Shown here piece by piece: positions 29,850 to 38,566 of a DNA stretch of 64,000 bases (its first letter is position 1; each line of letters opens with the position of its first letter). Origin of the DNA: Paraburkholderia sp. BCC1885 (GTDB lineage Bacteria; Pseudomonadota; Gammaproteobacteria; Burkholderiales; Burkholderiaceae). Location: contig NZ_CAAJGM010000111.1 of the NCBI RefSeq assembly GCF_900996235.1, positions 496,001 to 560,000 of the forward strand, given 5' to 3'. The notes beneath the pieces are model-generated. The model saw only the letters and a program-made list of their open reading frames with translations. It made no database searches and was not told the origin of the DNA. The translations under genes and the position numbers were made by a program.

Positions 29850-31022
29850 TCAGGCGCTGCGCGACTCGTTTTCGTCGTCGGTCAGTACGCCCGCGTCCCG
29901 TGCGGCATCGCGGCGATCTTCGGAATCGCCGTGCACCACACGTGTCGAATTCGACTCGACAGCGTGCTCCGTACTGCTGAGCTCGCCCGAGTCGTGCGCG
30001 GGTATTGCGGGACCGGCCTGGGAGGCCGTATCCTGGTCTGGTGTTGCGGGTGCGGTGCTTGTGGCAGCGTCCGCTTCGGGTTCGGCGTGTGCGCCTGTCT
30101 GAGCTTCGGCGGGTGTTTTTGCCTCAGCCGCTGCAACGGCCACATCAACGGTTACCTCAACCACCTCAGCGGCCGGTTCATTGGCCGCCTCTGCCGACCC
30201 AGCTATTTCTGTTCCTGCCAAAGTCGCCGCTGCTTCGGCATGGTCGCCTGGCGAATGAACAGCCTCGTCAAATGTTGGCCCGATGCTGTCGTGAGCGCTG
30301 TTCAGCGCGGCTGCAACGGGCGCTTCGACTGCCGCCGGCAGCTCTTCTGCGCCACTGGCTGCTGCCGCTTGCGCGGAAGCGTCTGCGTCGGCATCTTCAG
30401 CCAGCTCATCCACGGCGATTTCCGCGCTCGCCTCTTCGCCGTCGCCCTGCGCGTTGGCATCCGGAAACTCGATCGCATGCTGGCCCAGCAGGTCGGCATT
30501 CAACTGCGCCGACGGATCGTCCAGCGGCGGCAATTCGTCGAGCGCCTTCAGACCGAGGTCATCGAGAAACTGCCGGGTGGTCGCGTACAGCGCGGGACGA
30601 CCCGGCACGTCCCGATGGCCGATCACTTCGATCCAGCTACGATCCTCGAGTTGCTTGACGACCTGCGTGTTCACGGTCACGCCACGAATCTCTTCGATAT
30701 CGCCACGCGTGACGGGCTGCCGGTACGCAATAATCGCCAGCGTCTCAAGAACGGCGCGCGAATATTTCGGCGGTTTCTCGGGATGCAAACGATCGAGATA
30801 CGAACGCATCGCAGGCTTACTTTGAAACCGCCAGCCCGACGCTAGCCCGACCAGCTCCACACCCCGTCCAGACCAATCCCGCTTCAGGTCTTCGAGCAAC
30901 GTGCGAACCGTATCTGCCGACACGCCGTCGGCAAAGAGCTTGCGCAGGTCACCGAGCTTTAACGGCTCCTGCGCGCAGATCAAGGCAGTCTCGAGGACGA
31001 TCTTCGCCTCTTGGGTATTCAT
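29850..31022 (-). CDS. scpB: Segregation and condensation protein B with acidic C-terminal extension
   Basis: ScpB is the winged-helix kleisin partner of the SMC-ScpA condensin. The first 180 residues ([87 protein letters not shown]) match the family. The remaining 200 residues are low complexity, dominated by Ala, Glu, Asp, Thr and Pro, so the protein is about twice the usual length. It begins the scpB-rluB pair. No strong ribosome-binding site is seen at the ATG. Confidence 0.93.
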   Translation of the reverse strand: MNTQEAKIVLETALICAQEPLKLGDLRKLFADGVSADTVRTLLEDLKRDWSGRGVELVGLASGWRFQSKPAMRSYLDRLHPEKPPKYSRAVLETLAIIAYRQPVTRGDIEEIRGVTVNTQVVKQLEDRSWIEVIGHRDVPGRPALYATTRQFLDDLGLKALDELPPLDDPSAQLNADLLGQHAIEFPDANAQGDGEEASAEIAVDELAEDADADASAQAAAASGAEELPAAVEAPVAAALNSAHDSIGPTFDEAVHSPGDHAEAAATLAGTEIAGSAEAANEPAAEVVEVTVDVAVAAAEAKTPAEAQTGAHAEPEADAATSTAPATPDQDTASQAGPAIPAHDSGELSSTEHAVESNSTRVVHGDSEDRRDAARDAGVLTDDENESRSA

Positions 31023-31377
31023 GCAGCTAGGTCAGACCCTGTGGTCAAAGAACCGGATCAAACAGACGATGTGGAACTGAAGACGCGCTCGCCCGATTCT
31101 GATCGGTCATATTGATGGGAGCACGCACCGGGGGGAGGCGAAACAGGCAATCGAGCCATACCCAGCCGGACGGAGCAGCGATATTCCTGAAAGGAATCGC
31201 GTGACTGAGCGCCATATTACGCAAAAACATTCAGTGCGTAAAGACGAATCCCGCCGATTGCACGCTTTTCGTCCCCGGTTTTCGTCCACTTTCACTCTTT
31301 ACCGGCGCAGCGGTTCGGAAAGCGCATCAAACATGGGCCGCACGGCAGTCGGAGTGGACGCCTCGCCGCGGATCGGC
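31023..31377. other. 355-base intergenic region between scpB and aminotransferase gene
   Basis: Contains the scpB upstream region and the 3' flank of the aminotransferase gene. A TTACGC...GCGTAA inverted repeat (31217-31222 with 31236-31241) is the only structure noted. No convincing gene. Confidence 0.5.
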
Positions 31378-32580
31378 TCAGTCCGCGGCATGCAGGCCGA
31401 GGAACCTCCGCAGCCGCGCGACGCCCGCATCCAGCCGGGCCGTGTCGCAGGCGTAGCACCAGCGCACGAAGCCCTCGCCTTCGGGACCGAAAGCGCTGCC
31501 CGGCGCGACGCCGAGCCCCACCTCGCGCACCAGCGCCTTGCACAGCGCGAGACTCTGCGCCGCGCCCGGCAAGGCGAAGAACAGATACATCGAGCCGGCC
31601 GGCGCCTTCACGTCGACACCCGGCAGCGCCGACAACGCCTGCACGAGGTGATCGCGCGAAGCCTTGAGATCGGCCACCAGTTGCTGCGTGAAAGCCTCGC
31701 CGTGCTGCACGGCGGCGACGCCCGCCTGCTGCACGAATGCCGGCGCGCAGGAGGTGTTGTATTCGACGAGCTTGCCCAGGTCGTCCATCAACGCGGCCGG
31801 AGCGACGATCCAGCCGAGCCGCCAGCCGGTCATCAGCCACGCCTTCGAAAACGAATTCACGCAGATCACGCGCTCGTCGCGCCCGGCCAGATCGAGAAAG
31901 GATGGCGCGCTGCGGGCCGGGTCGTCGGCGTAATAGAGACGCTCGTAGACCTCGTCCGCGACAATCCAGATGCCGTGACGGCGGCAATGCTCGAGCACCG
32001 CGCGTTGCTGCGCGGCGCTCATCACCCAGCCGGTTGGATTATTCGGCGAGTTGAGCATCAGCAGCTTCGTGTCCGGCGTGAGCGCGCTCAGCAGGCGTTC
32101 CAGGTCGAGCGTCCAGCCCTGTGCACCGTAATCGAGCGCGACGGTTTCGACGTGCGCGCCGAGAATCTTCGGAATCTCGACCAGGTTCGGCCACAGCGGC
32201 GTCACGGCTACTACCCGATCGCCGGCACCGACCACCAGTTGCGCCGCCAGCATCAGCGCATTGACGCCGGCGCTCGTGACGGCGACGTGGTCGACCGAGG
32301 TTGCGCCGTGCAGGCGCGTCACGTAGTCGGCGAGCGCCGCGCGCAACGGCGCAATGCCGAGATTGTGCGTGTAGAAGGTGGCGCCCTGAGCCAACGCCTC
32401 GCTCGCGGCGCTGCGGATGAACTCCGGCGTCACGCGGTCGGACTCGCCGAACCAGAACGGCAACACATCCGCGATACCGAAACCGGCATTGGCCACTTCA
32501 CGAATTTGGGAAGGTCGCAGCGCGCGCACGGCGTCGCGTGCATTGGGCAGAAGGGGCGTCGGCAGGTCGGGTTCGCTCAT
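31378..32580 (-). CDS. PLP-dependent class I/II aminotransferase
   Basis: The 400-residue fold-type-I enzyme has the conserved NSPNNPTGWV substrate/PLP-binding loop, the ADEVYERLYY segment with the PLP-contacting Asp and Tyr, the Schiff-base lysine in NSFSKAWLMTGWRLG, and a C-terminal RWCYA with the carboxylate-binding Arg region. The exact amino-acid substrate cannot be read from the sequence; the family covers aspartate, aromatic and alanine-type aminotransferases. It stands upstream (in transcription) of nothing obvious; the LysR gene is behind it with a 126-base gap on the same strand. Confidence 0.88.
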   Translation of the reverse strand: MSEPDLPTPLLPNARDAVRALRPSQIREVANAGFGIADVLPFWFGESDRVTPEFIRSAASEALAQGATFYTHNLGIAPLRAALADYVTRLHGATSVDHVAVTSAGVNALMLAAQLVVGAGDRVVAVTPLWPNLVEIPKILGAHVETVALDYGAQGWTLDLERLLSALTPDTKLLMLNSPNNPTGWVMSAAQQRAVLEHCRRHGIWIVADEVYERLYYADDPARSAPSFLDLAGRDERVICVNSFSKAWLMTGWRLGWIVAPAALMDDLGKLVEYNTSCAPAFVQQAGVAAVQHGEAFTQQLVADLKASRDHLVQALSALPGVDVKAPAGSMYLFFALPGAAQSLALCKALVREVGLGVAPGSAFGPEGEGFVRWCYACDTARLDAGVARLRRFLGLHAAD

Positions 32581-32706
32581 CGAGGCATCCGGGTGGGTCA
32601 GTGGGTCAGGTCGCGGGGTCGCGGGCGCGCGCGGGGTATCGCGCAGGGCGACAGTTTAGCGCGCCGGGCCGTTTCAGAACCCTCGCACGCAAGCCGCGCT
32701 GGCTGA

Positions 32707-33609
32707 CTAGCCCAGATCCTCCGCCCGCGCCGGCGACTGCCGGATCAAGCCCCACACCGCCTCCGCCGCCGGTGACAGCGACCGGTCGCGCCGCCGCACC
32801 AGCTCGACCGTGCGCTCGGCGCGCGGCACCAGCGGCCGCGCCACCAGCGAGGTATCCGCCGGCAACGGCAACGCCAGCCACGGAAGCACGCTCACGCCCA
32901 CGCCCGCCTCCACCAGCCCGAATACGGTCGCCGAATGCCCCAGTTCCTGCACCACGCTGGCGCTCACGCCATGCTGGCTCATCGCCGCGTCGATGATCGG
33001 CCGGCTGCCCGAGGCGTAATCGAGCATCACCAGCCGCTCGCCCTCGAGATCGGTCCACGCCACCTGATCCTTTGCCGCCAGCGGATGATCGTCGCGCGAG
33101 ACCACACAGAACGAATCGGTCATCAGCGGCTCGCTCAGCAGATCGTCGGCGGCGAACGGTCCGATTACGACACCAAAGTCCACCTCTCCCGACTTGACCT
33201 TGCGGACCACGTCGCTCTGCACGTCGTCGCGCAGCCCCATGGTAATAAAAGGGAACTGCTGACCGCAGGCCGCCACGACGCCGGGCATCAGCCGGCACGC
33301 CACCGTGGGACTCGCCGCCACCACCACCCGTCCGCGGCGCTGCTCGCCGATCTCGCGGATCTCGCGTAGCGCGTCGTCAAGATCAGTCAGAAGACGCGAC
33401 ACGCTTGACACCAGATTGCCGCCCACATCGGTCAACTGCACCTCCCGCGTGGTCCGGTCGATCAGCTTCAGGCCAATCTCCGCCTCCAGCTCGCGGACAC
33501 ACCGGCTCACCGCCGACTGCGTCAGCCCGATTTCGTCGCCTGCCCGGCTAAAGCTCTGCAAGCGCGCGACCTCAATGAAAACCCTTAGCTGGCGCAGCGT
33601 GACATTCAT
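32707..33609 (-). CDS. LysR-family transcriptional regulator
   Basis: The 300-residue regulator starts with the LysR winged helix-turn-helix (LRQLRVFIEVARLQSFSRAGDEIGLTQSAVSRCVRELEAEIG), followed by a linker helix and a two-lobed periplasmic-binding-protein-like effector domain with VVAASPTVACRLMP and VGVSVLPWLALPL. The start at 33609 follows GAGGAG. An inverted repeat overlapping its own leader suggests autoregulation. Target genes are unknown; the aminotransferase gene just downstream on the same strand is a candidate partner. Confidence 0.92.
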   Translation of the reverse strand: MNVTLRQLRVFIEVARLQSFSRAGDEIGLTQSAVSRCVRELEAEIGLKLIDRTTREVQLTDVGGNLVSSVSRLLTDLDDALREIREIGEQRRGRVVVAASPTVACRLMPGVVAACGQQFPFITMGLRDDVQSDVVRKVKSGEVDFGVVIGPFAADDLLSEPLMTDSFCVVSRDDHPLAAKDQVAWTDLEGERLVMLDYASGSRPIIDAAMSQHGVSASVVQELGHSATVFGLVEAGVGVSVLPWLALPLPADTSLVARPLVPRAERTVELVRRRDRSLSPAAEAVWGLIRQSPARAEDLG

Positions 33610-33617
33610 CCCGACTC

Positions 33618-33642
33618 CTCATCAATGGTGATGTTTGATGAG
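33618..33642. promoter_or_regulatory. LysR-type operator candidate in front of the lysR gene
   Basis: CTCATCAA (33618-33625) and TTGATGAG (33635-33642) are perfect inverted arms separated by 9 bases, beginning 9 bases from the LysR start codon and overlapping its ribosome-binding sequence. It includes the T-N11-A pattern of LysR sites. The rest of the 406-base gap up to 34015 shows no gene that I can support. Confidence 0.55.
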
Positions 33643-34015
33643 CATTGTATTGTTTCTTGACACACTACACACGTTTGTCATCGTTTCGCTGCGATGCAGC
33701 AATAAGGCGCAAACGCACGTTGCGCGGGCCTGATTGCACAAGATTGGTGATTGTCCCGATTTGCGGGACGGGGTTTTTGGATTCTTATACGCCCCTGACT
33801 AACGCCCGCGCTGGCCCGCTACTACGGGGCTTCGAGGAAGTTTTTAACAAGATGGCACACTTCGTGCATTTGGATGCGCACTGGGTCGGCGCCATGGACC
33901 TGACTGCACAACCAGAACCGTGGCAAGCCCGACCCCGCCTGGCACTCGCGATTGAGTGCATGGAGAGTGCGCGGCGCGGGGCAGCGCACCGGAGTTAGCT
34001 TCGCTGAGGTGAGAC

Positions 34016-34417
34016 ATGATGCTGTTCGACGATTTGAGAGACAACGAGTGGGCGCTGGTCGAGGCGTTGTTCTGTGCGGAGCCAGCACGGAGCGAACGAC
34101 GTGGCCGGCCACGTGTGGAAGCGCGCGCGGTTGTCAATGCGGTTCTTTGGGTACTCTCGACGGGAGAAGGCTGGTCCAAGCTCCCCGGCCGTTACCCCTC
34201 GCCGCCGACCTGCCGCCGCCGTTTCGACGAGTGGCAAGCCGATGGTACGCTCGCCGAAATAGTCAAGCGACTCGGCACAAGCGGCCGGGAAATCTCGCTG
34301 CGCGGCCGGATTGGCGCAACGGCTGCGAAGCCGCCTGCACCGCCGAGCCGCGACCGCCTGCGCGGCGCATTCTGGACCAATCCGGAATCGTGGCGCGCGC
34401 CGGTCAAGATGGCCTGA
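34016..34417 (+). CDS. Second stand-alone DUF4096 (transposase N-terminal domain) protein
   Basis: The 133-residue product opens MMLFDDLRDNEWALVEALF, then GRPRVEARAVVNAVLWVLSTGEGWSKLPGRYPSPPTCRRRFDEWQADGTL, the same DUF4096 fold as the protein at 5578-6033 but with little identity outside the core. The Arg/Ala/Pro-rich tail after residue 95 is unrelated to a DDE domain, which is absent. GAGGTGA precedes the ATG at a good distance. No IS ends or target-site duplication were recognised around it. Possibly a domesticated DNA-binding protein; alternatively an old IS fragment with a chance tail. Confidence 0.65.
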   Translation: MMLFDDLRDNEWALVEALFCAEPARSERRGRPRVEARAVVNAVLWVLSTGEGWSKLPGRYPSPPTCRRRFDEWQADGTLAEIVKRLGTSGREISLRGRIGATAAKPPAPPSRDRLRGAFWTNPESWRAPVKMA

Positions 34418-34766
34418 CACTGTTACTCTGCCGCCGGGCGCCTTCGGGCGCCCGCTGTCTATCTGGTGGACGTATCGGGTGAACGGAAACGCTGCAGCCG
34501 GAGATTTGCAAGCGGCGGTCAGCGGACCGGGTCTTCGCAGACGGAATATGGCCGCAAATTATCTGTCCGACCTGAGTAACGATGCACCGTCGAGGGCCCT
34601 GCGAGCCGATGCGGCAACCTGTCGGTGCCGTGCGGCAATCGCAATAAAGCGGCTCGCCGACATGTAGTGAAACATCCATTTACGATTACTTACAGCGCGC
34701 TTTCGCTCCTGGGCATACCGTACAAGTATGCACACAGACCTGAATCAGGTTTGAACGGAGCCCAGC
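34418..34766. other. 349-base intergenic region
   Basis: Holds a GGGCGCC-TTC-GGGCGCCC hairpin at about 34435-34454, just behind the DUF4096 stop and without a T-run, and then somewhat AT-richer sequence leading to the small secreted gene. No gene supported. Confidence 0.45.
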
Positions 34767-35018
34767 ATGAAACCAATGTCCCTGCTTCTGTGCGGCATTG
34801 TCGTTTCATTGACCGCCGCACCCACCTTCGCCCAGCAACGGCCCGCCGGCTGGAACTGGCGGCCTGACCGGGCCGCCACGGCCGAGGCCTGGCAACAGGG
34901 CGAGCGCCCTCGCGAATTCACGCCGCCGACGCCACGCGGCGATTTACGGGGCGATATCGCCAGTAATGTGCGCACGCGACCGGAACCGGCGCGCGAGGAC
35001 GGTCAGCGTCGCCACTAA
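34767..35018 (+). CDS. Small secreted hypothetical protein
   Basis: An 83-residue product with a clear signal peptide (MKPMSLLLCGIVVSLTAAPTFAQ, cleavage after TFA or FAQ) and a short mature part rich in Arg, Trp, Pro and Ala (GWNWRPDRAATAEAWQQGERPREFTPPTPRGD). The ATG follows CGGAG. The mature chain has no Cys and no recognisable domain; likely a small periplasmic protein. Intrinsic terminator about 165 bases downstream. Confidence 0.65.
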   Translation: MKPMSLLLCGIVVSLTAAPTFAQQRPAGWNWRPDRAATAEAWQQGERPREFTPPTPRGDLRGDIASNVRTRPEPAREDGQRRH

Positions 35019-35182
35019 CGGCGCGCCGATTCGATATTTGATTCCTTCGGAAAATCGCGGTGTGACGAGCGGGTGAATAGGCGAATAGCCCTGCGATGCA
35101 GCCAGAACTCGCGGGAACCACCAAAGGTTGAGCCAGTCTCACCCATGCCATTAGCACAGCGTGGCAGTAGTAATTCCGGTAC

Positions 35183-35212
35183 GCCCGTATCCTTGCGATA
35201 CGGGCTTTTTTT
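35183..35212 (+). terminator. Intrinsic terminator
   Basis: GCCCGTATC (35183-35191), loop CTTGC, GATACGGGC (35197-35205), then seven or eight T. It ends a plus-strand transcript, either the 3' UTR of the small secreted gene or an independent RNA from 35019-35182. The 324-base gap to 35342 has no protein gene. Confidence 0.88.
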
Positions 35213-35342
35213 CGCCCGAAGGCGCAACGCCCCGCGGCGTTTGGCTAACGCCGACGGCTTGTATCCAGCCGCGGCGCGCGTGCCATCCACTGCGTGCCAG
35301 TTGCTGGCATGCCGGCGTATCGAACACCAGCAGCACATCTCG

Positions 35343-35657
35343 TTACGGACGGGCTTCCAGGTCGGCCGTGCGGTGCTCCGCCGCGACATAGCCGGTCATC
35401 TTGCGCGTGGTCCAGTTCAGCGAACGTTCGTCGCGTTCGAGACGGGCAAACTCGGCCCGCCCGCGATCGGTCAGCACGGCGATATCGACCGGCGCATGGA
35501 AACCCGGAGCGGGCGCCACGGTGCGCTGCCGAACCGTCTCCATCAAGCCGAGCGCGCGAAGATATTCGAATACGCCTGGACGTCTGGCCCACGGCACCTG
35601 ACGGTATTGCGCCCGCCGTAGCGCCTCGAGAACTACTTCGTTGGAATACGTGGTCAT
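35343..35657 (-). CDS. Small hypothetical protein, possible winged-helix fold
   Basis: A 104-residue product: MTTYSNEVVLEALRRAQYRQVPWARRPGVFEYLRALGLMETVRQRTV, then a VDIAVLTDRGRAEFARLE stretch that resembles the wing and final helix of small winged-helix proteins (the L-T-x-x-G pattern). A GAAGTGAG sequence sits directly before the ATG. No neighbour suggests a role. The fold suggestion is inference from pattern only. Confidence 0.6.
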   Translation of the reverse strand: MTTYSNEVVLEALRRAQYRQVPWARRPGVFEYLRALGLMETVRQRTVAPAPGFHAPVDIAVLTDRGRAEFARLERDERSLNWTTRKMTGYVAAEHRTADLEARP

Positions 35658-35895
35658 CTCACTTCTTTCTTAAAGTGCAGCCATGACACATCTTTGCGCA
35701 GCACGTCACCGCGCCACCAGCGACGCGCGTAGCACCCACCCATGGCGGACAGACTCATCGCAAGGGCGATATCACTGTCTTCCGCCAGGCGCCACCTGTT
35801 ATGCCTGTTTTCGGGGTCCCCGTTCGAACCGTATGTTAGCGTTCGCTCCACGTGCCTGTGATGCAACCGAGGCGGCGCGATTAGCGGCAGCGTGA

Positions 35896-36648
35896 ATGCC
35901 CCAAAAACCATACGTTACCCCATTTAAATTGATTCTATTCACTTTATTGGCGCTTTTTTTTGCAGCAATCGTGCTAACGCGGCGTGCGCGCATTCCGCTC
36001 GCATTCGCCGCTTTGGCCCTGTTCTGGCTGCTCGCGGCAGGCTGGCTGAGCGCCCCGCTGCTCTACCTGGCGCAGCGGGACACGCAGTCCTTGGCGCCGC
36101 CCACGTATGGCGCGCGCACCGTGATCGTTCTGCTGGGCGGCGGCACCCGATACGACGACGCCCACAGGCTGGTGCCGCGGGCAGACGTGCTGCCACGAAT
36201 CGCAACGACCGCGGCGATCTACTCGGCCTGCAAACAGACCGGCGCCCGTTGCGAAGTGGTGATCAGCGGCGGCAATCCGCAGCATCACGAAGCCGCGGAG
36301 GCGGATAACTACCTGCCCTATCTCCTGCAAAAACAGGTGCCGCGCGCGGACGTCGTGCTGGAAAACCGCAGCCTCACGACCTACGAAAATGCTCGCAATG
36401 TCGCCGCGCTTTTGCAAGCCGAGCGCTACGACGCGTTGATTCTCGTCACGTCCGCGTATCACATGCCGCGCGCGCTGCTCGATTTTCACCATTTCGGACT
36501 CGCCCCGCAGCCGGTCATTTCCAGCGCGCGACATGTGCAGGTTGGTGTGCTGCCACGTTACGAAAATCTGGTGAGCGCGAACATCGCGCTGCATGAATTG
36601 ATCGGCCTTGCGCAGTTTTATGTGTACCGCTCGCTTGGCTGGTTTTGA
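35896..36648 (+). CDS. YdcF/SanA-like DUF218 membrane protein
   Basis: The 250-residue protein has two N-terminal membrane helices (about residues 9-27 and 33-57) and then a cytoplasm- or periplasm-facing DUF218 domain: VIVLLGGGTRYDD, CEVVISGGNPQHHEAAEADNYLPYLL, LENRSLTTYENARN and LVTSAYHMPRALLDF. This is the pattern of the ElyC/SanA/YdcF family, which includes envelope-integrity proteins in E. coli. Starts with an ATG at 35896; the upstream 238 bases contain no gene. Confidence 0.88.
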   Translation: MPQKPYVTPFKLILFTLLALFFAAIVLTRRARIPLAFAALALFWLLAAGWLSAPLLYLAQRDTQSLAPPTYGARTVIVLLGGGTRYDDAHRLVPRADVLPRIATTAAIYSACKQTGARCEVVISGGNPQHHEAAEADNYLPYLLQKQVPRADVVLENRSLTTYENARNVAALLQAERYDALILVTSAYHMPRALLDFHHFGLAPQPVISSARHVQVGVLPRYENLVSANIALHELIGLAQFYVYRSLGWF

Positions 36649-37048
36649 CTTCGACAGACATGGCCATGCAGCTTCACCGTGACGATATGCGGCGGCATGC
36701 GCGCGTGAACAGGGAACGCGTGCCATATGTCGCGACAATTGATCAGTTATGCCAATTTATTTTGCCTGCCCGCCTGAGGCCCCACACTCACCCCGCAAAC
36801 GACACTTCCCCTATCCGCTCATATTGCAGCTTCTTCCGATGCCAGCGCGTTTGCCGGCGCCACACGGCAATAACGCCCGTTGCAGCGAAAACGCCTCGGC
36901 CGACGAAACGGCACAATTGCAACCAAATGTAACTATCTGTCAAAAATGTTGCAAAGCGTCGGTTGGAGCGGATATTGCTCGCTAGAATGCACTGGTCCTT
37001 CAGATCGGACAGGCATTACTGAGCCACAACCACTCTACGGAGGTAACG
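36649..37048. other. 400-base intergenic region
   Basis: AT-richer around 36900-37000 and presumably carries the promoter of the small secreted gene at 37049: a TAGAAT -10-like hexamer lies at 36983-36988 but without a well-spaced -35. No gene or repeat recognised. Confidence 0.4.
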
Positions 37049-37291
37049 ATGAAGAAAGTGTCCCTGGCGATCCTGGTTTCCCTCTCGGCCCTGACGGGCG
37101 CAGCCTATGCACAGACCGACAACGGCGTCACGATGAGCACCGATCCGGCCAAGGCCGCCGACGTCGAGCAACGTGCGCAGGACTTGCAGTCGCAGCAGCA
37201 AGCCGCCGAAAGCCGGCCGGCCATGTCGTCCATGCACCACAAGAAGGCGCCGCATCACAAGGCGGCCAAGGCGGAAGCGGCCAGCCAATAA
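37049..37291 (+). CDS. Small secreted His/Lys/Ala-rich protein
   Basis: An 80-residue product with a typical signal peptide (MKKVSLAILVSLSALTGAAYAQ), a Gln/Ala-rich middle (VEQRAQDLQSQQQAAES) and a basic, His-rich end (HHKKAPHHKAAKAEAASQ). A strong CGGAGGT ribosome-binding site precedes the ATG and a terminator follows, so it is a convincing monocistronic gene. The His-rich tail could bind metal ions, but that is only a composition-based guess. Confidence 0.75.
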   Translation: MKKVSLAILVSLSALTGAAYAQTDNGVTMSTDPAKAADVEQRAQDLQSQQQAAESRPAMSSMHHKKAPHHKAAKAEAASQ

Positions 37292-37385
37292 GCCGGCCAT
37301 CGCGCCTGGCCGCGCGCCGAGCCGGCGTGCCAGGCGGATGAGCGGCATTCTCGCGGCGCCACTCGCGGCCGCAGCGCAAAAGTAA

Positions 37386-37422
37386 AAAAAGCCGAAGCGG
37401 GCCATGCCTGCTTCGGCTTTTT
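37386..37422 (+). terminator. Intrinsic terminator of the small secreted gene
   Basis: A-run, GCCGAAGC (37391-37398), loop, GCTTCGGC (37410-37417), five T. About 95 bases behind the stop at 37291. Confidence 0.85.
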
Positions 37423-37508
37423 GTTGTCCGGCGTGTACTGACGGTATGCTAAAGTCGCGCACCGAAGAACCACCCCCAACCCGTGCGCACCCTGGTGCGG
37501 AGGACAGA

Positions 37509-37766
37509 ATGAGCAACATCCAGCTAGACATCGAATGGACCGAGGCAGCATCCCGCAAAATCGAAAAACTGATGCCGCGCGGCGGCCAGGAAGCGTATCT
37601 TGCGCTGCCGCCGGTTGAATGTCTCCCCATGGAAGGCGACGTGCTGTTTCTCGGCCCGGACGGCAAGCAGCAACCCTTTATCGTCGCGGAACGCCAGTAC
37701 CATCATGATGGCGATGCGGACTGGACCATCATCCTGATTCTCGACGTCCCGCAGTCGACGCACTAG
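37509..37766 (+). CDS. Small hypothetical protein
   Basis: An 85-residue soluble product starting MSNIQLDIEWTEAASRKIEKLMPRGGQEAYLALPPVECLPMEGDVLFLGPDGKQ and ending DWTIILILDVPQSTH. The ATG at 37509 follows GGAGGA and is preferred over an in-frame start 35 codons upstream that crosses the terminator area. The alternation of hydrophobic strands suggests a small beta-rich domain. I do not recognise the family. Confidence 0.65.
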   Translation: MSNIQLDIEWTEAASRKIEKLMPRGGQEAYLALPPVECLPMEGDVLFLGPDGKQQPFIVAERQYHHDGDADWTIILILDVPQSTH

Positions 37767-37876
37767 GCGTCATCGCTCACGCGACGGGCACGCGGCCTTG
37801 CGCCGCTGCGTGTCTGTCTGCCCGCGTGACGCATCAACCGTGATACGTCAGTCAGCCGTGACGCCGTGAGACAGGC

Positions 37877-38167
37877 TCAGGCGATCTTCGACAGCACGCG
37901 AATTTCCGAATGCTCGACCCAGTCCGCGATGGCTTCCCGATAGGCCGCGATATGCTCGGACTTTGCGTGGGCAGCCAGCGCTTCCTCGCTTTCCCAACGT
38001 TCCACGAACACGAAGCGGCGCGGCTCGCGCAGATCGCGGTGCAGGTCGTACTGAAGCGCACCCGCCTCCTTGCGGCTCGGCCCGACAATTCCTTCGACCG
38101 CCGCACGCAACTTCTCCTCATCACCCGGCTTCGCCACCGAGATTGCCACTACTGCGATTTCCGCCAT
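37877..38167 (-). CDS. Antibiotic-biosynthesis-monooxygenase-fold (ABM) protein
   Basis: The 96-residue protein matches the small dimeric ABM/YgiN fold: IAVVAISVAKPGDEEKLRAAVEGIV, a RKEAGALQYDLHRDL strand pair, RRFVFVERWESEEALAAHAKSEH and a final YREAIADWV helix. Family members include quinol monooxygenases and stress-related proteins; the substrate cannot be told. The ATG at 38167 follows CGGAG. Divergently placed from the EAL gene with about 400 bases between. Confidence 0.85.
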   Translation of the reverse strand: MAEIAVVAISVAKPGDEEKLRAAVEGIVGPSRKEAGALQYDLHRDLREPRRFVFVERWESEEALAAHAKSEHIAAYREAIADWVEHSEIRVLSKIA

Positions 38168-38566
38168 GCTGAACTCCGTTCGGGAAAAATCGCAGCATAC
38201 CTGCCGCACGGCAAATCTGCTCGCGACCTGACCGCCGCCCTCGCTGACAGGGCAGGTCCAACGCGCTGTCGGAACCGATTGCTGCGTCGCCGGCCCGCAG
38301 GTTCGCCTGGACTTTGGCGGGCATCCTGCAGGCGCGCGTGCTAGCTTTGAATCTGGCGGCTGGCAGCCTTCGTCCGTGTGTGATAACCCGTACATTCAGG
38401 CCAGTTTCGAACTGCTAGACTGTTTTTTGACCTATCCGTCAGGGGCCAGCGTGGCTGGGATTCATCTCCGTCTCTTCGGGCAGCGTCCTCGCCCCACCAG
38501 CGCCACGGCCCCGTGCCTGTGCGGTGCGGGACTTATTGCGCACCGCATGCCTGAGGCCACGCCATC
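38168..38566. other. 399-base divergent intergenic region
   Basis: Upstream of both the ABM gene (minus) and the EAL gene (plus). A TTGACC -35-like element occurs in the T-rich stretch near 38427-38432, but I could not pair it with a convincing -10. No gene supported. Confidence 0.4.

Noticed and set aside
33645..33998. A 117-codon plus-strand open frame between lysR and the DUF4096 gene
   Set aside because: No ribosome-binding site, mixed composition and overlap with the lysR control region.
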